Assembly (NCBI GenBank): GCA_023228145.1
Contig: JALOBU010000004.1
Coordinates: forward strand, 62,001-126,000
Origin: Bacteroidales bacterium
GTDB taxonomy: Bacteria; Bacteroidota; Bacteroidia; Bacteroidales; CAIWKO01
Direction of reading: 5' to 3'
DNA length: 64,000 bases
The position numbers and the translations under genes are program-made. The notes below the pieces were generated by a model, which saw only the letters and a program-made list of their open reading frames with translations, had not been told where the DNA came from and did not search any database. This document shows positions 40,789 to 47,864 of this stretch, piece by piece (positions within the stretch are counted from its first letter, which is position 1; each line of letters starts with the position of its first letter).

Positions 40789-41946
40789 ATGCTTTCAGTT
40801 TATATCTGCGGCAATAATGCAATAAGTTCCTTAGGATTTACTACTGAAGAACATATCGATAAAATTAAAAAAGACATTAGTGGAGTTTCATTAGTAACCG
40901 ACAGAAATTTATACCCAGAAAACTTTTATGCTTCGCTGGTTGATACCGGGAGGTTGGAACGGGAATTTTCAAAATTAGCTGATAATAAAGCATTCACCCG
41001 CTTTGAAAAGCTGATGATACTTTCGGCTGATAAAGCGATAAAAGGAAACCCAAAAATTGATGTGTCGTCAGAAAAAACCATCTTCATTATTTCCTCCACT
41101 AAAGGCAATATTGATTTGCTTGATAGCCGTAACAAGGATTTTTTTCTACAGGAGAGAAATTATCTGTGGAAGGCCGCTAAAATAATTTCCTCTTATTTTA
41201 AAAACCCCAATAAGCCTATTATTATTTCTAATGCATGTATTTCAGGAGTGCTGGCCATTATCAATGGAGCAAATATCCTAAGCCTGGGAGGATATGAAAA
41301 TGCGGTGATAGTGGGCGGGGACATTGTTTCGGAATTTGTTGTGTCAGGTTTTTTGTCTTTTAAATCACTGGCTTTTGGCATTTGCAAACCTTTTGACGCA
41401 AACCGCAACGGTTTAAACCTTGGGGAAGGTGCCGGAACTCTAATACTGACAAATAAAAAAGAAAACATCAGTGCCGACACCATTATTGAAGTCAGCGGTG
41501 GTGCCAGTAACAATGATGCCAACCATATTTCGGGCCCATCACGCACAGGAGAAGGATTATACCTTGCCATAAGCCGGGCCATGAAACAGGCCGGAGTGGA
41601 TGCCGGGAAAATTGATTTTGTTTCGGCTCATGGTACCGCAACACCCTTTAACGACGAAATGGAGTCAAAAGCTTTTGCATGGGTTGGACTTAGCGATGTA
41701 CCACTCAATAGCCTGAAAGCATTTTTTGGTCATACCTTAGGTGCTGCAGGAATTATTGAATCGGTAATTTCACTTTACGGCATGCAGGAAAATAAAATCT
41801 ATAAAACATTAGGGTATGAAGAGTACGGAGTGCCGGAAAGAATCACCATCGCTGGCCAGCTGCTGGAAAAAGAACAGTATTGTATTCTAAAAACAGCTTC
41901 CGGGTTTGGCGGTTGCAATGCTGCCGTGGTATTTGAAAAAGAATAA
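40789..41946 (+). CDS. Beta-ketoacyl-ACP synthase 2, catalytically intact
   Basis: 385 residues. Triad Cys150 in ISNACISG, His281 in VSAHGTATP, His315 in AFFGHTLGAAG. The N-terminal half is divergent (LSVYICGNNAISSLGF) and shorter than in FabF, as in Bacteroidota polyene clusters. It starts three bases after the permease stop. Together with the half-ketosynthase directly downstream it could work as a heterodimer in chain initiation or elongation; the specific step cannot be read from sequence. Confidence 0.88.
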   Translation: MLSVYICGNNAISSLGFTTEEHIDKIKKDISGVSLVTDRNLYPENFYASLVDTGRLEREFSKLADNKAFTRFEKLMILSADKAIKGNPKIDVSSEKTIFIISSTKGNIDLLDSRNKDFFLQERNYLWKAAKIISSYFKNPNKPIIISNACISGVLAIINGANILSLGGYENAVIVGGDIVSEFVVSGFLSFKSLAFGICKPFDANRNGLNLGEGAGTLILTNKKENISADTIIEVSGGASNNDANHISGPSRTGEGLYLAISRAMKQAGVDAGKIDFVSAHGTATPFNDEMESKAFAWVGLSDVPLNSLKAFFGHTLGAAGIIESVISLYGMQENKIYKTLGYEEYGVPERITIAGQLLEKEQYCILKTASGFGGCNAAVVFEKE

Positions 41947-41951
41947 CAACT

Positions 41952-42587
41952 ATGATTATTACTAAATCCGCCCATATCACAAAAAACCTTATCCGGTGCA
42001 ACAGCAGGGAGGTATTCAGTCAGGAAAACGATAACGGTTTTACCGAATTTATTAAATCCGCATTCAAACAAATCTGCCCTGCCTATCCTAAGTTTTATAA
42101 AATGGACAGCCTTAGCAAACTTGCATTTGTAGCTTCCGAAGTCCTCCTGAAAGATACCAATTTACTAAGCAATTACGCAAAAGAGGACATCGGGCTGCTG
42201 TTTCTTAATAATGCTTCCACCATCAATACCGACAATGATCACCAGAAAAGTATAAGCGACAGGCAAAATTATTTTCCAAGCCCTTCCGTGTTTGTTTATA
42301 CCCTTCCAAACATTATGCTGGGCGAAATCTGTATTAAAAATCAGTTTTTTGGTGAAAATGCAGTTTTTATTACCAGTGAATTTGATGCGGAGATGCTTGT
42401 CAGCCAAGTTACCATTTTAGCAGAAAAAAAACGAATAGAAGCCTGTATCTGCGGATGGGCTGATATAGAAGATGATAATTATGAAGCTTTTTTGCTGCTT
42501 ACCGAAAATAAAACGATGCTTGCAGGTTCGGAAGAAATCTGTAAATTTGCAGCTTTAGAAATAAACAAATTATATAACAATAAGTAA
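41952..42587 (+). CDS. Half-size ketosynthase-like protein, no catalytic Cys
   Basis: 211 residues. SLSKLAFVASEVLL (about 53-66) and EDIGLLFLNNAST (about 77-89) match the first half of the thiolase/ketosynthase fold. NYFPSPSVFVYTLPNIMLGEICIKNQFFGEN (in parts, about 106-137) matches the region leading to the active site, but where the Cys should be there is AVFITSEFDAEM. No HGT or GHT histidines follow because the second half of the fold is missing. Lies between two complete ketosynthase/ACP gene groups with spacing of five and eight bases. A structural partner of ketosynthase 2 or 3 is the most likely role. Confidence 0.75.
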   Translation: MIITKSAHITKNLIRCNSREVFSQENDNGFTEFIKSAFKQICPAYPKFYKMDSLSKLAFVASEVLLKDTNLLSNYAKEDIGLLFLNNASTINTDNDHQKSISDRQNYFPSPSVFVYTLPNIMLGEICIKNQFFGENAVFITSEFDAEMLVSQVTILAEKKRIEACICGWADIEDDNYEAFLLLTENKTMLAGSEEICKFAALEINKLYNNK

Positions 42588-42595
42588 CCTAAACT

Positions 42596-42862
42596 ATGCA
42601 GGAACAAGAACTTATAGAAAAACTCCGATTGGAAATCATACAGCAACTTAATCTGGAGGATATAAAACCCGAAGACATTGACCCTGATGCTGCTTTATTC
42701 GGAGAGGGTTTAGGGTTGGATTCCATTGATGCATTGGAAATCATTGTGTTGCTCGAGAAAAATTATGGTATCAAAATTGAAGACCCCAAAGAAGGGAAGA
42801 AAATATTTTCATCCATCCGCTCCCTGGCAAAATATATCATAGAACACCAAAAGGCTCAGTAA
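42596..42862 (+). CDS. Acyl carrier protein 2
   Basis: 88 residues. Phosphopantetheine Ser43 in GLGLDSIDALEI. More similar to polyene/DAR-type ACPs (GEGLGLDSIDALE) than ACP 1. It is three bases before ketosynthase 3, suggesting that the two are used together. The N-terminal helix (EKLRLEIIQQLNLEDI) and C-terminal SIRSLAKYIIEH are complete. Confidence 0.93.
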   Translation: MQEQELIEKLRLEIIQQLNLEDIKPEDIDPDAALFGEGLGLDSIDALEIIVLLEKNYGIKIEDPKEGKKIFSSIRSLAKYIIEHQKAQ

Positions 42863-42865
42863 TTC

Positions 42866-44059
42866 ATGGGCAGCAAAATCCTTGTTACCGGTATGGGGAT
42901 CATCTCCTCATTAGGAAAAAACCTGCCGGAAACATTTGATGCCCTTTCACACTGCCGTTCAGGCATTGGTTCAATCAGGCTTCTTGACACCATTCATAAA
43001 GGTAAAATTCCCGCAGCAGAAGTTCTTTATTCAAACGAAGAACTTGCAAAGATGATGGGCTTGAATAACTCCAATAACCTTACACGTTCCACGTTGCTGG
43101 CAATGATAGCTGTCCGGGAAGCTATTCATATTGCAGGAGTAACTGATTTTTCAGCCACAGGACTTATTTCGGCAAACACCGTAGGAGGTATGGATAAGAG
43201 CGAACTGTTTTATTATGATTACCTCAAATTAAAAAAAATCAACCCTTATATTGAAACTCACGACTGTGCCGACAGCACTGAAAAAGTTGCTGATTATTTT
43301 GGGATTAAGGATTTCATCACAACGGTAAGCACGGCTTGTTCTTCTGCATCCAATGCTGTTTTGCTAGGTGCCAGGATGATACAAAGCGGAAAACTGAAAC
43401 GTATTATTGCCGGAGGTACAGAATGCCTCACCAAGTTTCATCTTAATGGGTTCAACTCATTGAAAATATTAGACAAAGAAGCCTGCAGGCCTTTTGATAA
43501 AAACCGGGCAGGCATTACTCTCGGCGAAGGAGCAGCATATATTGTATTAGAGGCAGAAGAAACTTCGGCAACTTCCTGCAAGGATTTTTCATTCGAACTC
43601 AGCGGATGGGGAAATGCCTGCGAAGCTTTTCACCAAACAGCTTCCTCTCCTGATGGGGACGGGGCATACCTTGCCATGAAAAAAGCTTTGGAAATGAGCG
43701 GACTTCAAGCCTGCGATATTGATTATATCAACGCTCACGGCACCGGAACAGACAATAACGACATCTCGGAAGGCAGGGCAATAGAAAAACTATTTAGTCC
43801 AAAAATTCCACCCGTAAGTTCTACCAAACCATACACAGGACACACTACCAGCGCAGCAGGTACCGTTGAAGCCATCATTACCCTGCTGGGAATGAAACAT
43901 AATATGATTTTCCCCAACCTGAATTTTAATGAACAAATGCCCGAACTAAAATTTAAACCTGTTGATAAATTAATTACCGACATTAAACTAACTCATACTT
44001 TATCCAACTCTTTTGGTTTTGGAGGAAATAACACTTCATTAATTTTTTCAAAGATTTAA
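42866..44059 (+). CDS. Beta-ketoacyl-ACP synthase 3, catalytically intact
   Basis: 397 residues. Triad Cys158 in STACSSASN, His291 in NAHGTGTD, His326 in YTGHTTSAAG. The sequence is a classical FabF-type enzyme with SNSFGFGGNN at the end. It is probably the partner of the active-site-less ketosynthase encoded after the 241-bp repeat-rich spacer, by analogy with ketosynthase/chain-length-factor pairs of type II polyketide and aryl-polyene systems. Confidence 0.92.
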   Translation: MGSKILVTGMGIISSLGKNLPETFDALSHCRSGIGSIRLLDTIHKGKIPAAEVLYSNEELAKMMGLNNSNNLTRSTLLAMIAVREAIHIAGVTDFSATGLISANTVGGMDKSELFYYDYLKLKKINPYIETHDCADSTEKVADYFGIKDFITTVSTACSSASNAVLLGARMIQSGKLKRIIAGGTECLTKFHLNGFNSLKILDKEACRPFDKNRAGITLGEGAAYIVLEAEETSATSCKDFSFELSGWGNACEAFHQTASSPDGDGAYLAMKKALEMSGLQACDIDYINAHGTGTDNNDISEGRAIEKLFSPKIPPVSSTKPYTGHTTSAAGTVEAIITLLGMKHNMIFPNLNFNEQMPELKFKPVDKLITDIKLTHTLSNSFGFGGNNTSLIFSKI

Positions 44060-44072
44060 GAGGATATGGATT

Positions 44073-44107
44073 AAGTCAGAAGTTGGAAGTCAGAAGTCGG
44101 AAATCAG
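44073..44107 (+). repeat. Degenerate 7-bp tandem array after ketosynthase 3
   Basis: Five heptads in register: AAGTCAG, AAGTTGG, AAGTCAG, AAGTCGG, AAATCAG. Confidence 0.85.
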
Positions 44108-44232
44108 AATTAAAAAAATGAAACACTAAATTTGAATTTGAAGTCCTTAAAAACATAACCATAACGAACGCAAAGCAAATACAGTAGTGTGCAAAGAAGA
44201 CAAAAAAAAATAAAAGAAATCAATCATAATAA

Positions 44233-44296
44233 CAGCCTAAACACCTAAACACCTAACAGCCTAACGGTCTAACAGCCTAACCACCTAATCCCCTCA
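44233..44296 (+). repeat. Degenerate 8-bp tandem array ending at the CLF-like start codon
   Basis: Eight octamers in register on the theme NNNCCTAA: CAGCCTAA, ACACCTAA, ACACCTAA, CAGCCTAA, CGGTCTAA, CAGCCTAA, CCACCTAA, TCCCCTCA. The array ends four bases before the ATG. Between this array and the 7-bp array at 44073 lies A-rich sequence with no gene. Confidence 0.9.
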
Positions 44297-44300
44297 AAAA

Positions 44301-45368
44301 ATGTCCTCCTACATCTCCGGCATCGGTTGCATCTCACCTCAAAAAACTATTGCAAATACCGATTTTCTAGAAGAACCTGTAAACCAGCAGGCATTATTTC
44401 TGCAAAGCATACAGCCTGAATCGTACCGCGATTACATTGACCCTTTGTTATCACGCCGCCTGAGCCGTGTTATTAAAATGGGGATAACCTCCGCACTCAT
44501 CAGCTTGAGAGAAAGCAAAATTGAACAACCCGGCGCCATCATTACAGGAACAGGCCTGGGCAGCGTGGCAGATACCGAGAAATTTCTGATGACCATGCTC
44601 GACAACAATGAGACATTGCTGAACCCCACAAATTTCATGCAATCAACATACAATACCATAAGTTCACAAATTGCAATTATCCTGAAGTGTTCCAACTACA
44701 ACACCACTTATGTTCACCGCGGTTTTTCGTTTGAGTCGGCCTTGGCTGACGGACTTGATCTTCTGGAAAGAGGCGAAACTGACTCAGCGCTGGTGGGCGG
44801 AATAGACGAAATTTCTGAAAATCATTTTAATATCTCCGGCCTGTTGGGTTTGTGGCGGCAACAAGCAGAAAACCATCTTGACCTGCTGAAAAACCCCGGA
44901 CAAGGCACAATTCCCGGCGAAGGTTCTGTGTATTTTACACTGACAAAAAATCGGCTTCCCAATTCCTATGCCCGCCTGGATTGTTTAAAAACAGTCTACA
45001 AACCCAAATCAACAAAAGGCATCCATGATGCGATCAATAACATACTAAAAGAGAATAATTTATCAGCCACCGATATAGACCTTTTTGTTGCTGGGCTTAA
45101 CGGTAACGAACAATCCGACAAGTGGTACCATTCAGTAATAAACGAAATTTTTGATAAACAAGCTGTTGCCGCTTTCAAACATTTATGCGGGGAATACTAT
45201 ACCGCTTCGGCTTTCGGACTCTGGCTGGCTTCAAATATTCTAAAAAAACAGCGGATACCCCGGACCGCCCTTTACAAAGGCAAACACCCTGAACGTATCC
45301 GCCGCATTTTATTATATAATCATTATGCCGGGGAGCAACATACCATCATGCTCCTCTCGGGTATCTGA
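44301..45368 (+). CDS. Active-site-less ketosynthase (chain-length-factor-like)
   Basis: 355 residues with the ketosynthase fold (YISGIGCISPQ at the start, GTGLGSVADTE at about 83-93, ALVGGIDEIS at about 163-172). All three catalytic residues are gone: the Cys region reads YVHRGFSFESAL (about 137-148), the first His region VAGLNGNEQSD, and the second HLCGEYYTAS with Glu298 in place of His. Chain length factors of type II polyketide and aryl-polyene systems have exactly this kind of inactive subunit and set product length as a dimer with an active ketosynthase. It is the last gene of the cluster, separated from ketosynthase 3 by 241 bp of repeats. Confidence 0.82.
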   Translation: MSSYISGIGCISPQKTIANTDFLEEPVNQQALFLQSIQPESYRDYIDPLLSRRLSRVIKMGITSALISLRESKIEQPGAIITGTGLGSVADTEKFLMTMLDNNETLLNPTNFMQSTYNTISSQIAIILKCSNYNTTYVHRGFSFESALADGLDLLERGETDSALVGGIDEISENHFNISGLLGLWRQQAENHLDLLKNPGQGTIPGEGSVYFTLTKNRLPNSYARLDCLKTVYKPKSTKGIHDAINNILKENNLSATDIDLFVAGLNGNEQSDKWYHSVINEIFDKQAVAAFKHLCGEYYTASAFGLWLASNILKKQRIPRTALYKGKHPERIRRILLYNHYAGEQHTIMLLSGI

Positions 45369-45465
45369 TCTTTTATTCTTATAGTGTTTCATTTTCTACT
45401 CCAGATGCATAAAATGCCACAGAAAAGTTACCGCAACAAGCATAAGTTCACGGATTATAACTTCT

Positions 45466-45499
45466 TAAAAGAGGTTGCTAACTTAAACAACCTCCTTTA
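45466..45499. terminator. Terminator hairpin between the cluster and the convergent C1q-like gene
   Basis: GAGGTTG (45471-45477) pairs with CAACCTC (45488-45494), loop of ten. On the minus strand the stem is followed by TTTTAAG; on the plus strand by CTTTAA. Confidence 0.65.
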
Positions 45500-45519
45500 A
45501 CAAGAAATAAAACAACTTA

Positions 45520-46575
45520 TTAATAGACTTTATGCCCGGTAAACCAGGTAGAAGATTCAGTTGAAATACTATAAATGTCGAGGACGCTGTAAACAACAAC
45601 TTTTACAATATCACCGGCAACGAGTTTCATATCTGCAGAAATATTTATTCCAAAAACACCTGAGCTTGTTTGTGAAGCCGAAACTTTTTTAGACACCCCA
45701 TTTACATATAATTCAATACGGGTATTCGAACCTGCTGATGAAGCAGCATTTAACATAACATGGGCATCAAAATGGTACAAGCCTGCTGAAGGGACCACAA
45801 ATTGATTATTAATAGTGTCATAGTTATTTCCATCATCAAACAGTTCTTTGTTTAAAGTGATATATGTGTTACTAGCGGCAGGAATATGTGTGTATGTTAT
45901 GGCGTAGGCTGAAAAAGAAATCCGAGTATTTGCCCACTTTGTTGCTGCGCCTGTGCTGGTAAGAATATCACCTTCATTACCTGCATAATTCGACATATCG
46001 TAAAATGCTCCCGTCAACCTTGTATTCCCGTCAATATGAAGGTCGGCTGTTGGCGCCATTGTCCCGACCCCGATATTCCCATTTTTATTTTCATAAATGC
46101 TTGAATTAATCAATCCGCCCATGGGCTGGTATTTCGGGATGTAGTTTGAGTCGCCTTTGATATCCGCATTTGCTGCAAACATCGCGTAAGGGACACTTAA
46201 CAACTGGCTGGTACCCATATTGGCATAAGTAGAACTTCCCAAAGGATCCATCTCTACCTGTAACCAATACTGGTTCTTTTGCCAAGCTATGGTGTCAAAT
46301 TCTCCACTGACAACAGTACCTTTTCCTATCTCAAGGGTAAACAAACCGAATTCATTTGTTGTCGGTGTAAATGTTTCAGAATAAGAAACCAGCCCCGATT
46401 CTGAGCCCTTATGTAATGACACCTTAATGCCCAAAAGCTGGGTTTGTAAAACATTACCCGAAGCGTCGCGGGCAACAGCCTGGTAATTAAATGCCTGAGG
46501 CGACTGGGCAAATGAGGAAAATGCAAAAAGCAGCATGGAAAATACTGCCACGAATTTTGTAAATGTTGTTTTCAT
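45520..46575 (-). CDS. Secreted protein with C-terminal C1q/TNF-like domain
   Basis: 351 residues. Signal peptide to about residue 23 (AFSSFAQ). N-terminal domain (about 24-140) starts PQAFNYQAVARDASGN, a block very common in Bacteroidota surface proteins. A linker NGNIGVGTMAPTADLHIDG (about 163-181) resembles phage tail-fibre trimer motifs. The C-terminal 135 residues read like a C1q globular head: FSAYAIT, a NNQFVVPSAGLYHFDAHVML block (about 261-280) and a final WFTGHKVY. C1q-like domains form trimers that bind ligands. No T9SS sorting domain. Co-transcribed with the T9SS gene 20 bases upstream. Confidence 0.75.
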   Translation of the reverse strand: MKTTFTKFVAVFSMLLFAFSSFAQSPQAFNYQAVARDASGNVLQTQLLGIKVSLHKGSESGLVSYSETFTPTTNEFGLFTLEIGKGTVVSGEFDTIAWQKNQYWLQVEMDPLGSSTYANMGTSQLLSVPYAMFAANADIKGDSNYIPKYQPMGGLINSSIYENKNGNIGVGTMAPTADLHIDGNTRLTGAFYDMSNYAGNEGDILTSTGAATKWANTRISFSAYAITYTHIPAASNTYITLNKELFDDGNNYDTINNQFVVPSAGLYHFDAHVMLNAASSAGSNTRIELYVNGVSKKVSASQTSSGVFGINISADMKLVAGDIVKVVVYSVLDIYSISTESSTWFTGHKVY

Positions 46576-46595
46576 GTAATTTTATTTTTTAATAG

Positions 46596-47114
46596 TTAAT
46601 ATGCTAAATTGATTTTTATAACCTTCGCTTCTTTTCTGCCGTTTTCATAAGTAAAGAGATATTCTAAAAGATAAATACCTATTGCAGAACCTCTGATATC
46701 AATGGATGTTGAGTTTATTCCGGGGTTTAAGTTCATCTTTTCCGATACTGTTTTTCGGCCCAGAATATCATAAACATTGATAACTGCTGAACCCTTTTGC
46801 TGTGAATTTACAACGAAACAAAATTTTCCGTTATTCGGATTTGGATAAGTATTAATCCCATTTGTGGGTTTATCTTCTTTTACGGAAGCATACCATTCAC
46901 CGGGTTGTTGAAAACCCTGGGTCAGGAAATTACTTGCAGCAGAAAACGTCTGCACCATTGTCATCTCAGCCACTGTCGCAGAAAGCGAACCGGCTGCAGA
47001 AGTGTAATAGCCTCCGGATGATGCCACAACAAAAGGTTTTAACGATGGTTGCGAAAACAGTTGGGGGCCAGCAAAAACACCTAAAACTAAAATAATAATA
47101 AATTTATTTTTCAT
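46596..47114 (-). CDS. Small secreted T9SS type A sorting domain protein
   Basis: 172 residues from ATG 47114; an upstream ATG would put 11 hydrophobic residues before the signal peptide and lies before the promoter -7 box region. Signal peptide to about 21 (GPQLFSQ). A short region GGYYTSAAGSLSATVAEM...FLTQGFQQP follows, which is a common N-terminal block of small Bacteroidota T9SS proteins. The C-terminal sorting domain is TYPNPNNGKFCF to KVIKINLAY. It should be displayed on the surface and may work with the C1q-like protein encoded next. Confidence 0.82.
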   Translation of the reverse strand: MKNKFIIILVLGVFAGPQLFSQPSLKPFVVASSGGYYTSAAGSLSATVAEMTMVQTFSAASNFLTQGFQQPGEWYASVKEDKPTNGINTYPNPNNGKFCFVVNSQQKGSAVINVYDILGRKTVSEKMNLNPGINSTSIDIRGSAIGIYLLEYLFTYENGRKEAKVIKINLAY

Positions 47115-47133
47115 ATAATAATTTTTAAAGAAA

Positions 47134-47165
47134 CAAATATATAACATTTATAAAATAAAAGCAAA
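47134..47165 (-). promoter_or_regulatory. Consensus Bacteroidota promoter for the T9SS/C1q-like gene pair
   Basis: Minus strand: TTTG (47165-47162), 20-base spacer, TATATTTG (47141-47134). Both boxes fit the TTTG/TAnnTTTG consensus, giving a start near 47127 and a short leader to ATG 47114. This is the best promoter in the window and supports that start codon. Confidence 0.65.
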
Positions 47166-47201
47166 TAAAAAATATAATAATGTAAAAAGAAGTCCTTATA
47201 T

Positions 47202-47233
47202 AAAAAAAGCCTCGAAAAGAAAATCCGAGGCTT
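47202..47233 (-). terminator. Intrinsic terminator of the 174-aa secreted protein gene
   Basis: AAGCCTCG (47207-47214) and CGAGGCTT (47226-47233) form an 8-bp perfect stem. On the minus strand it is followed by TTTTTTTA, a good U-tract. It lies 20 bases after the stop codon. Confidence 0.85.
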
Positions 47234-47253
47234 CTCTGAGAATTAATTGTATC

Positions 47254-47778
47254 TTATTTATTGAATACGTAATTGAAACCGATGCTAACGGACGGATTTG
47301 ATAATGGGGAAGTCGGAATGAATTTAAACTGAATAAAAGGGTCGTATAATGCCATAGCTTTAATCCATAATCCAGAAGTCAACTCCCGCTGATAACCCAC
47401 TCCAATTGGCATACCTACAACAAAACCTTTCTTCACAATAGTGTCACTAAGATAACCTGTGTACATTGCTTTAAATTCCAAATGGGCAAGAATTCCTTTC
47501 CATATGTCGTATTCAGCATATATTTTAGCGCCTAAAGCAAAATCTCCTTTAAGGTCTGTAGTGCTGACAGCCATATATTGTAGAATAGGTGAAAAACCTG
47601 CACTGAAATTTTTATATTTGTACCCTACTGTTGGAGCAATATTAATTGTTACTCCATTAAGAAACGATACATTCATATCACCGCCAGTAAATACCTGAGC
47701 ATTGGTACTTGAACACATAGAAGCGACAATAATAGCTGCTGCAAACAACAATTTGATTTTAAGTGAAAGTGTTTTCAT
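47254..47778 (-). CDS. Secreted/outer-membrane beta-barrel-like protein of unknown function
   Basis: 174 residues. Signal peptide to about 28 (CSSTNAQ). The rest alternates polar and hydrophobic residues as in small outer-membrane barrels: TINIAPTVGYKYKNFSAGFSPILQY, GAKIYAEYDIWKGILAHLEFKAMY, SVSIGFNYVFNK at the end with aromatic residues. It resembles PorT/OmpW-like eight-strand barrels in general, but no family motif is certain. Monocistronic, with its own promoter and terminator. Confidence 0.7.
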   Translation of the reverse strand: MKTLSLKIKLLFAAAIIVASMCSSTNAQVFTGGDMNVSFLNGVTINIAPTVGYKYKNFSAGFSPILQYMAVSTTDLKGDFALGAKIYAEYDIWKGILAHLEFKAMYTGYLSDTIVKKGFVVGMPIGVGYQRELTSGLWIKAMALYDPFIQFKFIPTSPLSNPSVSIGFNYVFNK

Positions 47779-47792
47779 GTTTTACTTTTTTA

Positions 47793-47822
47793 CAAAAATA
47801 ACATTTTATTTAACCTATCAAT
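47793..47822 (-). promoter_or_regulatory. Promoter of the 174-aa barrel-like gene
   Basis: Minus strand: ATTG (47822-47819), 18-base spacer, TATTTTTG (47800-47793). The start codon follows 14 bases later. Confidence 0.5.
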
Positions 47823-47864
47823 AATATCAAAAAACATTTGTTTTACAAACTATTTAATAAATTT

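Noticed and set aside
32150..45368. Standard aryl-polyene or dialkylresorcinol cluster
   Set aside because: No ammonia lyase, AMP ligase, MMPL exporter, LolA-like protein, DarA/DarB or thioesterase gene is visible; only the ketosynthase/ACP/dehydratase core is shared.
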